DNA of 64,000 nt from Xanthomonas prunicola (lineage in GTDB: Bacteria; Pseudomonadota; Gammaproteobacteria; Xanthomonadales; Xanthomonadaceae), in assembly GCF_002846205.1 (NCBI RefSeq), contig NZ_PHKV01000003.1, positions 462,280-526,279 on the forward strand, given 5' to 3'. Below, one piece after another: positions 55,456-64,000 of this stretch (the stretch's first letter is position 1; each line of letters opens with the position of its first letter). The notes under the pieces are model-generated. The model worked only from the letters and a program-made list of their open reading frames with translations, searched no databases and was not told the origin of the DNA. Position numbers and translations under genes: made by a program.

Positions 55456-57096
55456 ATGCATGAACTGAAATACTTCGGCACCGTGCTGATGGCCGCCTGC
55501 CTGCTGATTGGCTGCGCACCACGGCGTCCCGGCGAGGTGCCGGCGCTCGTTCACGCCCCCGATGCGCGCGCGGAGGTGGTGCAGACCGCGGCTGGCCCGG
55601 TGCGTGGTGTTGCCAGTGCGCAGGGCCGGGCATTTTTAGGCGTGCCGTTTGCAGCGCCACCGGTGGGCGCATTGCGCTTCCGCGCGCCGCAGCCGCCGCC
55701 CCCATGGACGCAGGTCCGCGATGCCACCCAAGCCGGGCCGGCCTGTCTGCCGCGGTATCGCTTCGGGCAGAAACATGTCTCCGAAGATTGCCTCACGCTC
55801 AATGTCTACGCACCGCCCGGTCCCGCACCCGCGCATCCACGCGCGGTGATGGTGTGGATCTATGGCGGCGCGCTGGAGCTGGGCAGCAATGTCGACTACG
55901 ACCTGAGCGCGTTGGCCACGCGCCAGGATGTCGTTGTGGTGGCACCCAATTATCGGCTGGGCGTGTTCGGTTTCTACGCGCATCCCAGCCTGCGTGGCGA
56001 AGGCGAAGGCGAAGGTGCGTACGCATTACTCGATCAGCAGGCGGCGTTGCGCTGGGTACAGCGCAATATCGCCGGGTTCGGCGGGGACGCGCATAACGTC
56101 ACGGTGTTCGGCGAATCGGCCGGTGCATGGAGCATCTGTTATCAACTCGCCTCGCCTGGCGCGGCCGGGTTGTTTCAACGCGCCATCCTGCAAAGCGGGA
56201 GTTGCCTGGCGAGCGATTCCAGCATTCCGCAGCGCGAAGCAGAAATCGGCGGCGCGCGCATGGCGCAGCGTCTGGGCTGCGCGCAGACCAGCGATGTCGC
56301 CGCATGCCTTCGCACATTGCCGGCCGACACGCTCGCCGATGCAACACCACAACGACGCGGGCTCACCGGCAGCGATGCGTGGGCACCGATGTCCGGTGGT
56401 GAGGTACTGCCGCTGCCGCCGGCCGCCGCAATTGCCAACGGTCAACATGCACAGGTGCCCGTGCTGATCGGCAACAATCGCGACGAAGGGCGTCTGTTTG
56501 CGCAACTACTGTCTTATATCGGCAAGCTCAACCTGCGCAGCGGCTATGAAGCGCGCGTGCAGCGCATGCATGCATCCCCTGCGCCGATCCTGGCGCAGTA
56601 CGCAGATGTCGCCGCGCAATCGCGCTGGGAGGCGTTCGCCGACATCGTCACCGATGGCGGCTTCGCCTGCCCCACGCGTCGGCTTGGGCAGGCACTGCGC
56701 ACGCATGCGCCGGTGTACGCCTATGAATTCGATGACCCGCAGGCGCCGTATGGTCTGTTGCGCTGGCCGTTTTCGCCGGCATTGGGCGCTTTTCATGCTT
56801 CCGAATTGGTGTATCTGTTCCAGCGCCCGTGGGTGCTCAGTGGCCAAGCGCGGTTCACACCGGCGCAACAGGCGCTTGCCGATACTCTGCAGGATTACTG
56901 GGGTGCGTTTGCACGCACTGGCGATCCCAACGGTGGCGGGCGGCCGCAGTGGCCGCGCTTCGATGGCGATACACCGCTCACGCTGTCGCCGCACAGGATC
57001 GGCGCAACGCCCGACTTCGTGCAGCGCCATCGTTGCGCGTTCTGGGAGACGCATGCAGACACTGCGGCAACATCGGTACAGCCATCGTCGCAGTAA
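55456..57096 (+). CDS. Type B carboxylesterase, probable lipoprotein
   Basis: A 546-residue alpha/beta hydrolase of the cholinesterase/carboxylesterase type. An N-terminal lipoprotein signal (TVLMAACLLIGC) places the probable lipidated Cys near 22, so it is outer-membrane or periplasm-facing. The oxyanion loop is WIYGGALELGS, the nucleophile motif GESAGAWS, and HNVTVFGESAG precedes it. The Glu in NNRDEGRLF and the His in FHASELVYLF complete the triad. Natural esters of plant or wall origin are possible substrates. A 59-base gap separates it from the aldo/keto reductase gene, suggesting one transcript. Confidence 0.92.
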   Translation: MHELKYFGTVLMAACLLIGCAPRRPGEVPALVHAPDARAEVVQTAAGPVRGVASAQGRAFLGVPFAAPPVGALRFRAPQPPPPWTQVRDATQAGPACLPRYRFGQKHVSEDCLTLNVYAPPGPAPAHPRAVMVWIYGGALELGSNVDYDLSALATRQDVVVVAPNYRLGVFGFYAHPSLRGEGEGEGAYALLDQQAALRWVQRNIAGFGGDAHNVTVFGESAGAWSICYQLASPGAAGLFQRAILQSGSCLASDSSIPQREAEIGGARMAQRLGCAQTSDVAACLRTLPADTLADATPQRRGLTGSDAWAPMSGGEVLPLPPAAAIANGQHAQVPVLIGNNRDEGRLFAQLLSYIGKLNLRSGYEARVQRMHASPAPILAQYADVAAQSRWEAFADIVTDGGFACPTRRLGQALRTHAPVYAYEFDDPQAPYGLLRWPFSPALGAFHASELVYLFQRPWVLSGQARFTPAQQALADTLQDYWGAFARTGDPNGGGRPQWPRFDGDTPLTLSPHRIGATPDFVQRHRCAFWETHADTAATSVQPSSQ

Positions 57097-57155
57097 CGCG
57101 GCTGCATCGGTTTAGCCCGGCCGCCACTCTGATACCAACGCGACAGGAGCCAATC

Positions 57156-58010
57156 ATGTCCGAATCCACTGCATCCCCCTGCGCAAAGGTGCGACTGCGT
57201 AACGGCCGTCGCGTGCCCGCATTGGGCCTGGGCTCCTGGAATCTGGGCCAAGGCCGGCATGCGCCGCAGCAGGAAATCGAAGCGCTGCAACTCGGGCAGC
57301 AATTGGGCATGCAGTTGATCGACACCGCCGAGATGTATGGCAACGGCCGCTCGGAACAGTTGATCAGCCAAGCCATGAGCAGCGCACAGCCGCCCTATGT
57401 GGTGTCCAAGGTGTTGCCCAGCAATGCCAGCGCGCGCGGGATTGCGCGTGCCTGCGAAGCCAGCCTGCAACGGCTTGGCGTACGTACGCTGGATCTGTAC
57501 TTGCTGCACTGGCGCGGCGGCAGCGACCTGGCCGAGGTGGTGGACGCGTTCGAAGCATTACGCGATGCCGGCAAGATTCGCGATTGGGGGGTGTCGAACT
57601 TCGATGTGGATGACATGGAAGAGTTGTGGGCAATCGATGGCGGTTCGCATTGCCTGGTCAACCAGGTGCTGTACCACGCTGGTAGCCGCGGCATCGAGTT
57701 CGATCTATTGCCGTGGTGCGCCGCGCACGATGTCGCTGTGATGGCCTACTCGCCACTTGGTAGCCGTGCGTTGCTCGATCATCCAGTGCTGCATGCCATC
57801 GGCGCGCGTCGTGGCGTGGCAGCAACTGCAGTAGCGCTTGCCTGGGCGATCCGCAGTGGCAACGTGATCGCCATCCCCGAGTCCGGTACACCGGCACACG
57901 TGCGAGCCAATGCCGCCGCCTGCACGCTGCAATTGCATGCAGATGATGTTGCAGAACTTGATCGCGCATTCGCGCCGCCGACGCAAAAACAGCCGCTCGA
58001 TTTGCTCTGA
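57156..58010 (+). CDS. Aldo/keto reductase
   Basis: A 284-residue NAD(P)H-dependent oxidoreductase with a TIM-barrel fold. The catalytic tetrad is visible: Asp and Tyr in LIDTAEMYGNG, Lys in YVVSKVLPSNA and His in LYLLHWRGG. DWGVSNFDVDDMEEL and the cofactor loop IPESGTPAHVRAN are typical. The start is ATG at 57156 with AGGAG 9 bases upstream. The substrate carbonyl is unknown. It lies 59 bases after the carboxylesterase gene. Confidence 0.93.
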   Translation: MSESTASPCAKVRLRNGRRVPALGLGSWNLGQGRHAPQQEIEALQLGQQLGMQLIDTAEMYGNGRSEQLISQAMSSAQPPYVVSKVLPSNASARGIARACEASLQRLGVRTLDLYLLHWRGGSDLAEVVDAFEALRDAGKIRDWGVSNFDVDDMEELWAIDGGSHCLVNQVLYHAGSRGIEFDLLPWCAAHDVAVMAYSPLGSRALLDHPVLHAIGARRGVAATAVALAWAIRSGNVIAIPESGTPAHVRANAAACTLQLHADDVAELDRAFAPPTQKQPLDLL

Positions 58011-58199
58011 CACGCAATGGTCGCGTTCGCCGCATGCGTATTTGCGCGATGCTGCGCGCGCCATGCAACACCCTGCGACACAGCGCACTGTTCGCGGCGC
58101 ATGTGAGTATTCGTTCGCATGCAGACACATGCAATTAACAGCACCACTCCCAGGCTTTGCTGCTAGCCCGCATCCCAAGCCCGCCAGAGTGGAGTCCCC

Positions 58200-60308
58200 A
58201 TGGCCAAGTCCCCCAAAGAATCCGCGCAGGTTCCTGCCACCGCACCTGCAAGCGTCACCTCCGATGTATCGCGCGGCACTGGCGATGAGTTGCACCAGAA
58301 GGCCGGTGGTACGCATCCGCAGCTGACCACCAACCAGGGCATTCCGGTTGGTGACAACCAGAACTCGCTGCGCGCAACGCCACGCGGTCCGACGTTGCTG
58401 GAAGATTTCATCCTGCGCGAGAAGATCACCCACTTCGATCACGAACGCATCCCCGAGCGCATCGTGCATGCACGCGGCAGCGCCGCGCATGGCTACTTCG
58501 AACTCACCAAATCGCTAAGTCAGTACACCACCGCCAAGATCTTTACCGAAGTCGGCGAAAAAACACCGCTATTCACGCGCTTTTCCACCGTCGCAGGCGG
58601 TACCGGCTCGGTGGATACACCGCGCGATGTGCGCGGATTTGCGGTCAAGTTCTACACCAAGGAAGGCAATTGGGATCTGGTGGGCAACAACATCCCGGTG
58701 TTCTTCATTCAGGATGCGATAAAGTTCCCGGACCTGATCCACGCTGTGAAAATGGAACCGGATCGCGGCTTCCCGCAGGCCGCCAGCGCACACGACACGT
58801 TCTGGGATTTCATTTCACTCACCCCCGAATCGATGCACATGATCATGTGGGCGATGAGCGACCGCACCATCCCGCGGTCGCTGCGCATGATCGAAGGTTT
58901 CGGCATCCACAGCTTCCGTTTCCTCAATCACAAAGGCGAGAGCACCTTCGTCAAGTTCCATTGGCGTCCCAAGCTGGGCCTGCAATCGACCATCTGGGAT
59001 GAAGCAGTCAAGATCGCCGGTGCCGACCAGGACTTCCATCGCCGCGATCTGTTCGAAGCGATCCAGAACGGCGACTTCCCGGAATGGGAACTTGGCGTGC
59101 AGTTGTTCACCGAGGCTGAAGCGGATGCATTCCCGTTCGATCATCTGGATTCGACCAAGGTCATTCCCGAAGAGTTGGTGCCGTTGCAGATCGTCGGCCG
59201 CATGGTGCTCGACCGCTGGCCGGACAACTTCTTCGCTGAAACCGAACAGGTTGCCTACTGCCCGGCCAACATCGTGCCCGGCATCGATTTCAGCAACGAT
59301 CCGCTGCTGCAAGGCCGCCTGTTCTCCTATCTGGATACGCAGCTGAGCCGCCTGGGCGGACCGAACTTCCATCAGATTCCGATCAACGCGCCCAAGTGCC
59401 CGTTCGCCAACAATCAGCGCGATGGTCATATGCAGATGGGCGTGCCGAAGGGCCGTGTTGCCTATGAGCCCAGTTCGCTGCAGGCCGATGCGCCGCGCGA
59501 GGCACTTCGCGGGTTCCCCAGCCATGCAACCCCGGCCGAAGATGGCGCGAAGGGTCGCGTGCGTGCAGAGAGCTTTGCCGATCACTACAGCCAGGCAAGA
59601 CTGTTCTTCCGCAGCCAGACCGCACCGGAACAGGCGCACATGGCATCGGCCTTGGTATTCGAACTGTCGAAGGTGGAAACCGCGCACGTGCGCGAAGCCA
59701 TCGTGGGGCATCTGCGCCATATCGACCAGGAGCTGGCGCAGCGTGTGGCCGATGGCATGGGCATGACTAACCTGCCGCCGGCACCACCGGCTGCAGTAGC
59801 GCCGATCGACATGCCGTTGTCGCCCGCCTTGCAGATCATCGGCAAGATGAAAGACACCTTGAAGGGGCGCACGGTTGGCATCCTGATTCACGACGGCTCG
59901 GATGCAGCAGCCATCAAGGCCGTGCGCAAGGCGGCGGAAGCTGCGGGCGCAACGGTCAAGATCGTTGCCCCCAAGCTCGGCGGCGCCAAGCTCAGCGATG
60001 GCAAGCAACTGGCCGCCGATGGGCAGCTGGCCGGCACGCCGTCGGTGGTGTTCGATGCCGTGGCGGTGCTGCTGTCGTCGGAGGCGGCCAAGCTGTTGAC
60101 GCGCGAATCGGCAGCACTGGATTTTGTGAGCTTTGCGTGGGCGCATCTGAAGGCCATCGCGTTCGACGAAGGCGCGCAGGTGCTGTTGAAGGCCGGCAAC
60201 GTCGGCAAGGATGCGGGCGTCGTTCCGGCCGCCGATACCAAGGCATTCATTACCGCCGCAAAGACGCGCCAGTGGGCACGTGAGCCGAAAGTGCGCATGC
60301 TGGCGTAA
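58200..60308 (+). CDS. katE: Large-subunit clade 2 catalase (HPII type)
   Basis: A 702-residue haem catalase. The catalytic His lies in [13 protein letters not shown] (about His90), the distal Asn in [16 protein letters not shown], and the haem-ligand Tyr in the [14 protein letters not shown] segment. The C-terminal flavodoxin-like domain (about 545-700: [16 protein letters not shown]) marks the large clade 2 type. It removes H2O2 and is used in stationary phase and against plant oxidative bursts. A 190-base gap separates it from the aldo/keto reductase gene. An inverted repeat (AAAACCGAG...CTCGGTTTT, 60340-60393) lies downstream. Confidence 0.97.
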   Translation: MAKSPKESAQVPATAPASVTSDVSRGTGDELHQKAGGTHPQLTTNQGIPVGDNQNSLRATPRGPTLLEDFILREKITHFDHERIPERIVHARGSAAHGYFELTKSLSQYTTAKIFTEVGEKTPLFTRFSTVAGGTGSVDTPRDVRGFAVKFYTKEGNWDLVGNNIPVFFIQDAIKFPDLIHAVKMEPDRGFPQAASAHDTFWDFISLTPESMHMIMWAMSDRTIPRSLRMIEGFGIHSFRFLNHKGESTFVKFHWRPKLGLQSTIWDEAVKIAGADQDFHRRDLFEAIQNGDFPEWELGVQLFTEAEADAFPFDHLDSTKVIPEELVPLQIVGRMVLDRWPDNFFAETEQVAYCPANIVPGIDFSNDPLLQGRLFSYLDTQLSRLGGPNFHQIPINAPKCPFANNQRDGHMQMGVPKGRVAYEPSSLQADAPREALRGFPSHATPAEDGAKGRVRAESFADHYSQARLFFRSQTAPEQAHMASALVFELSKVETAHVREAIVGHLRHIDQELAQRVADGMGMTNLPPAPPAAVAPIDMPLSPALQIIGKMKDTLKGRTVGILIHDGSDAAAIKAVRKAAEAAGATVKIVAPKLGGAKLSDGKQLAADGQLAGTPSVVFDAVAVLLSSEAAKLLTRESAALDFVSFAWAHLKAIAFDEGAQVLLKAGNVGKDAGVVPAADTKAFITAAKTRQWAREPKVRMLA

Positions 60309-60339
60309 CCGTACCAGGGAAGGTCCGATAACCCGGCTC

Positions 60340-60393
60340 AAAACCGAGGGACGCCACATCAGCTGCGTTGGCGGCGATAAGCCACTCGGTTTT
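60340..60393 (+). terminator. Possible katE terminator (inverted repeat)
   Basis: AAAACCGAG (60340-60348) and CTCGGTTTT (60385-60393) are reverse complements separated by a 36-base loop. The long loop makes it a weak terminator candidate; no T-run follows the second arm beyond four bases. Confidence 0.4.
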
Positions 60394-60599
60394 CGCCGCT
60401 ACCGCGCGTTTGCGGGGTAGCAGCAGTTACGGCGCCCCATTCCCACGGCAGGCGTCAACTGTCCGCTTTCGCCAGAGCTTCGATAGCGCGCGAACAGGCA
60501 TCGATCGATACACTGCGTCACAACGGTCTGGACGGGCTGTTCGCCTAGCTGCTGGCCAGGCTGACCCTGGGCGAAGCTTCTGATCTAGGCCCTGACGAT

Positions 60600-61061
60600 A
60601 TGCTGGTGATTGCCGGAGAAGATGCACGGCACAAAGTCATCAGCATTGATGTGACCGGCTTTCGCTACGATCGAGAGAAGGTTACTCCGGCAAATTCACG
60701 GGAGCCGCTTCGGCATGGTTGGGGAGACGTCATTCGGACTCCTGCACGGGCGCTGCACATGCTGCTCGATGCAAGCGTGATGAGCAGTCGTTACGCGAAA
60801 GGCCTGGATGGCGTACATGCCATGGTCATCGACGCCATACGCGAGGCGCTTGCCTGGCAAGCCACGCTTGAAGTGGAAATGGTCAAGCAGTGGTACCCCG
60901 CGCTCGATGTAGACCCCGCCACGTCCTCCTTGCGCTCGTTGGGCGATCGATTGAAAGGCATGTCTGGCGCCGGTTGGATGCCGGATGCCGCGCTGGTGAA
61001 CCAGGTGTTGCAGCGTAATGCCTCCTTCCTCAGCAACGTGGCTCAAAAAGCCAGAAAATGA
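60600..61061 (+). CDS. Unrecognised small ORF between katE and xopP
   Basis: A 153-residue ORF with no family I recognise. It begins MLVIAGEDARHKVISIDVTG, a plausible beta strand, then becomes mainly helical (DAIREALAWQATLEVEMVKQWYP, and SLRSLGDRLKGMSGAG). No signal peptide or membrane segment is seen. It sits 291 bases after katE and converges with xopP. The 5' side is peppered with in-frame stops, so it may be the C-terminal remnant of a larger gene. Genuine expression is unproven. Confidence 0.42.
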   Translation: MLVIAGEDARHKVISIDVTGFRYDREKVTPANSREPLRHGWGDVIRTPARALHMLLDASVMSSRYAKGLDGVHAMVIDAIREALAWQATLEVEMVKQWYPALDVDPATSSLRSLGDRLKGMSGAGWMPDAALVNQVLQRNASFLSNVAQKARK

Positions 61062-61390
61062 CGGCTGCGACCAGTACGTGCCATGGACTGCAAGTGCGCG
61101 ATACCAGTCCTGCCGACGGCGACGGCCTTAGATGAGCCGTGCTTCGGCTCGCGCCGACGCTTCCCGGTGCACTGGCGACGGCTTTTGACACTGGCTCGTC
61201 CTGCAAGCGGTGCCAGGCAAAGAGACCCGATGCTCCCAGCCTGCGAAGTGCCTCTATCAGATGCTTACCGTTTTCATGTCCTTGCCAGGCCTGCTGCGAC
61301 CTGACCACTCACGTGGAGTGATCCGTGTAGCGCTGAGGGCGTTTGTTCGGGAGATCTGTTTCCTTGGTGAGGACAGACTGAGCGTCGTGG
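61062..61390. other. Intergenic region without a gene
   Basis: About 330 bases between the small ORF and the xopP stop. Nothing recognisable: no terminator-like hairpin with a T-run, repeat array or gene with similarity was seen. Confidence 0.4.
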
Positions 61391-63544
61391 TTATTGTTGC
61401 CCACCAGCGCCAGCTGCCCAAAGCTGGCCCAGCAGCTTCGAGCCGATGGTTGCCCGGTGCACCTTGGCCTCGGTATTTCCGAGGGCGCGCATCATCTCTT
61501 CCCAGCGTGGGCCCAGGTTGACCTCCCTGGCCGTCTTCAGGTGGACGGCGGTCAAGTCCTTATAGTGGAGCGCGCGCAGCCCAGCGGGGGTTACCAGTTT
61601 TTCGCTATGTACGTGGACGAACCAGGGCGCGGGAATGTCTCCATTTGACTGCGGCGTATGGTCGATACGCACTTCGAATAGCCTGCCACGGTCGCCACGG
61701 TCGCCCTCCGAGGGAAGGCGGTTCGGCGCCGTGATGCGTGCCAGTCCATTCATCGCCAACAGGCGCTCCAGATGCGGCGCACGCGGTTGCGGATCGGTCT
61801 TGAGCGCATCGGCTTCGCGCCGTTCGAAATCATGCTCGATCCTGTGGAGAAGATGCAGCCGCGTGTCGAGTTGTGCGATGCGCTCGTCTCCTGCACGGAG
61901 CTTGCTCTTGAGCTGCAGCAGACGCTCACTCGATCCGAACCAGCCCTGCATGGACGTCCTGGCAAAATCGAAGGCCGTCGCCGCGTCATGCCTGGAGTCG
62001 CCGATCAGTCGCTCTACGTCGGTGGTGTCCTTGCGAAGGCGCTTGGCGAGCGCGATGAAATCTCCACCGAGTTCTGCCACCGGCAACGACTCCAGGGGAG
62101 TGCCTCTCAGTATTTCGTCGACCTGTTTTTGCACCGAGCTGCGCGCATCCATGACCCGCCGCGCGGGCACTGCCGCCGAGCTGGAAGCATCAGGCATGTG
62201 TATGCGTACCTTGCGTGACCTGCTCGATTTGCCTGCCGTCGTTATTGACACGCTTGGTGTTACCGACGCCGGTACTTGTCCGGGCGAAGCCGCTGCTGCG
62301 CCAATCAGCTGTCTGTCCTGGACGGCGAACTCACACATGTCAAGAATTGCCTGACGTTGGTCGGCAAGTGCCTGTGCAAGATCGAGCATCGTTGGCCATA
62401 GCTGATCTCTGGCATGCCCTCCTTCCTCGATGAGCGCGGCGGCATCCATACACAGCTGCGTTGCCGCTCGGCCGCGCATCTCGGCGTATTCGACAAGCAC
62501 ATTCTTGTGCATGGCCAGCATCTCCGGCGTCAGCGAGTGCTCGGTCGAGAGAAAGCGTTCAATATGCATCTTGGTCAGCTCCGTGAGCGCTCGTCCGACC
62601 TTGGCTTCCATGCACCTGTCTACTTCTTTAAGCGCGCGCAGTCGATCTAGCACCTGTGGCATGCGGCAACCACTTGCTTGATCGGAGAGTCTTATTGAAT
62701 ATATTTCGTACAGCACTCCACGAACGGCTTGCATCCGCGTGTGACAAGATTCCATCGTCATCCTGATGATCGGCAGCTGGGCCTTCAGCGAGTCGCACGG
62801 TGCCCGATTCGTCATCGGCGACTTGATACGTCGAAAAACCTCTTCCAACGCTGCAATGGCATCAAGAAGATGAGCGCGTAACGCATGCCAGGATTCCGGC
62901 TGCTGCAATCGGATGGCTTGGATATCAAACCGCGCAAAATCGCCGCTTTCCGTAAGCACAGAACCCAATTCCTGGGTCAATTTCTGATCGATCCTTCTTT
63001 CGCATGACACATAGTTCATTGCTGCGGCTTGTGCGAGAGACGAAACCAATCGATTCTCATGGGCTTCGATGTCGGGGGGTGCCATGCGGCGTTGAATCTT
63101 GAGCTCGCTCAGCGCCTGCAAGCCTTGTCGAGCGGATTCGATTGCAGAAGCGCCGGACCTGAGTCTTGCTTCAAGGGATTTTGCGTCCGCCGAATCCCTC
63201 GGCGCTACGTTTGTGACCAGGTGATTGAACAGCTGCAGCCTGGACGAGGCCCTGTTCAATACCTCGAACGGATCTGGTCCTCCCGAGACAGATGCCGGGG
63301 TAAAGAGCAGCGCGCTGACGTCCCTGACGTTAGCGGATGATGATGCGGGCGCACTGGCTCTGGAAGCTCTGGAAGCTCTGGCCGCCCTCGGCGCTCTGAT
63401 GGCAAGCCCGCTGAGTTGCGCGGAGGGAGGCCCTATGTCGGTAGGCACGCTCGCGCTTGCCCCCGCATCCTGTGGTGTCGCCGCTGGCTGAGTGGATGAC
63501 GCGGGATCCACTGGGGTTTGATTGGTCGCTCGAACTCTCGGCAC
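61391..63544 (-). CDS. xopP: Type III effector XopP family
   Basis: A 717-residue soluble protein without a signal peptide. The N-terminal ~100 residues are Ser/Ala/Thr/Pro-rich, including the tandem RAARASRASRAS stretch, as expected for a type III secretion signal. The rest is mainly helical, with Leu/Ala/Arg-rich coiled stretches. The C-terminal segment LFEVRIDHTPQSNGDIPAPW and KTAREVNLGPRWEEMMRALG agrees with recalled XopP proteins of Xanthomonas. XopP members are injected into plant cells and suppress immunity by acting on host ubiquitin ligase or exocyst components. The start is GTG at 63544 with GGAGGA 6 bases upstream. No PIP box was seen in the 114 bases upstream. Position next to katE agrees with the recalled layout in X. 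citri. Confidence 0.78.
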   Translation of the reverse strand: MPRVRATNQTPVDPASSTQPAATPQDAGASASVPTDIGPPSAQLSGLAIRAPRAARASRASRASAPASSSANVRDVSALLFTPASVSGGPDPFEVLNRASSRLQLFNHLVTNVAPRDSADAKSLEARLRSGASAIESARQGLQALSELKIQRRMAPPDIEAHENRLVSSLAQAAAMNYVSCERRIDQKLTQELGSVLTESGDFARFDIQAIRLQQPESWHALRAHLLDAIAALEEVFRRIKSPMTNRAPCDSLKAQLPIIRMTMESCHTRMQAVRGVLYEIYSIRLSDQASGCRMPQVLDRLRALKEVDRCMEAKVGRALTELTKMHIERFLSTEHSLTPEMLAMHKNVLVEYAEMRGRAATQLCMDAAALIEEGGHARDQLWPTMLDLAQALADQRQAILDMCEFAVQDRQLIGAAAASPGQVPASVTPSVSITTAGKSSRSRKVRIHMPDASSSAAVPARRVMDARSSVQKQVDEILRGTPLESLPVAELGGDFIALAKRLRKDTTDVERLIGDSRHDAATAFDFARTSMQGWFGSSERLLQLKSKLRAGDERIAQLDTRLHLLHRIEHDFERREADALKTDPQPRAPHLERLLAMNGLARITAPNRLPSEGDRGDRGRLFEVRIDHTPQSNGDIPAPWFVHVHSEKLVTPAGLRALHYKDLTAVHLKTAREVNLGPRWEEMMRALGNTEAKVHRATIGSKLLGQLWAAGAGGQQ
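61398..61732. repeat. Direct repeat, copy 1 (3' part of xopP)
   Basis: 335 bases that recur at 63666-64000 with a single visible mismatch (A to G in the Leu/Pro codon of the VHSEK segment). The offset is 2268 bases. The second copy is cut off by the window end, so the true repeat is longer. Confidence 0.95.
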
Positions 63545-63658
63545 GGTGCATCCTCCGATATTGCCATTTCAATTGCCACACATGAGGCCCAGATGTGCCT
63601 GTTCTCGGCAGATGCGAGACCTGGTGGTCTGGGTATGCGACGGGACGTTGACCGGTGG
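63545..63658. other. Gap between tandem xopP genes
   Basis: 114 bases between the second-copy stop and the first-copy GTG. It holds the GGAGGA ribosome binding site at 63551-63556 (minus strand). No PIP box (TTCGB-N15-TTCGB) is visible, so the downstream xopP may rely on read-through from the upstream copy. Confidence 0.5.
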
Positions 63659-64000
63659 CTATCGCTGCCCACCAGCGCCAGCTGCCCAAAGCTGGCCCAG
63701 CAGCTTCGAGCCGATGGTTGCCCGGTGCACCTTGGCCTCGGTATTTCCGAGGGCGCGCATCATCTCTTCCCAGCGTGGGCCCAGGTTGACCTCCCTGGCC
63801 GTCTTCAGGTGGACGGCGGTCAAGTCCTTATAGTGGAGCGCGCGCAGCCCAGCGGGGGTTACCGGTTTTTCGCTATGTACGTGGACGAACCAGGGCGCGG
63901 GAATGTCTCCATTTGACTGCGGCGTATGGTCGATACGCACTTCGAATAGCCTGCCACGGTCGCCACGGTCGCCCTCCGAGGGAAGGCGGTTCGGCGCCGT
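63659..64000 (-). CDS. xopP: Second xopP gene, 3' part (runs off the window)
   Basis: The last ~113 codons of a second gene on the same strand, ending in TAG at 63659. Over the visible part it equals the C-terminus of the downstream xopP except for Pro instead of Leu after VHSEK and a changed last residue (GGQR instead of GGQQ). The gene continues beyond the right edge, so its length and integrity are unknown. Tandem xopP copies are known in several Xanthomonas strains (recalled). Near-identity argues for recent duplication or gene conversion. Confidence 0.8.
   Translation of the reverse strand, partial: TAPNRLPSEGDRGDRGRLFEVRIDHTPQSNGDIPAPWFVHVHSEKPVTPAGLRALHYKDLTAVHLKTAREVNLGPRWEEMMRALGNTEAKVHRATIGSKLLGQLWAAGAGGQR
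63666..64000. repeat. Direct repeat, copy 2 (3' part of second xopP)
   Basis: Counterpart of 61398-61732, identical in 334 of 335 visible bases. It begins three bases inside the coding end, where the two genes differ in stop codon and last residues, and extends past the window edge. Confidence 0.95.

Noticed and set aside
60309..60599. Insertion sequence remnant after katE
   Set aside because: No transposase similarity or terminal inverted repeats with target duplication were found, only one inverted repeat with a long loop.

Overview
The window is a high-GC chromosomal segment of a plant-associated Xanthomonas. The support is a raxX-raxSTAB cluster between a Bcr/CflA transporter gene and gcvP, a type III effector of the XopP family beside katE, a Xanthomonadaceae-type T4SS effector with an XVIPCD tail, and a bacterial angiotensin-converting-enzyme homologue like the one described from X. 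citri. The exact species cannot be fixed from the sequence alone. No rRNA, tRNA, CRISPR array, complete insertion sequence or prophage was seen.

Region 1 (1-15.1 kb) is mostly housekeeping. The leftward murJ-ribF-ileS-lspA-ispH series (peptidoglycan lipid II export, flavins, Ile-tRNA, lipoprotein maturation, isoprenoids) diverges from rpsT. A leftward rplU-rpmA-obgE ribosome-assembly group follows. Then uvrA overlaps a thioesterase gene, followed by a PCuAC copper chaperone, an enoyl-CoA hydratase-like protein and TesB.

Region 2 (15.1-29.3 kb) mixes conserved and accessory genes. It holds a DUF2007-like membrane protein, an ECF sigma factor fused to a membrane domain, a secreted protein of unknown function, a five-EF-hand protein, Bpt and an EEP-fold lipoprotein. 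An AT-rich two-gene insertion (21.16-22.86 kb) reads as a periplasmic immunity lipoprotein followed by an antibacterial T4SS effector. After it come purT, a tightly packed SPFH/RHH/DUF4177/hydrolase operon, a VanY-like peptidase, an AlkA-type glycosylase and a DUF423 membrane protein.

Region 3 (29.3-46.5 kb) holds an SRPBCC-type protein, a NarL-type two-component pair, a GNAT acetyltransferase, minCDE, and an OmpR-type two-component pair. That pair diverges from three envelope genes (ArnT-like GT39, PAP2 phosphatase, EptA phosphoethanolamine transferase) that look like a lipid A modification module. The ACE-like peptidase and the Bcr/CflA transporter follow.

Region 4 (46.7-64 kb) is the host-interaction end. 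RaxX is a 60-residue precursor with one tyrosine for sulfation by RaxST. RaxB (C39 peptidase-ABC exporter) and RaxA (membrane fusion protein) would trim and export it. gcvP follows behind a tandem glycine riboswitch, then a carboxylesterase, an aldo/keto reductase, a large clade-2 catalase, an unrecognised small ORF, and two tandem xopP genes. The second xopP runs off the window and matches the first in 334 of 335 visible bases.
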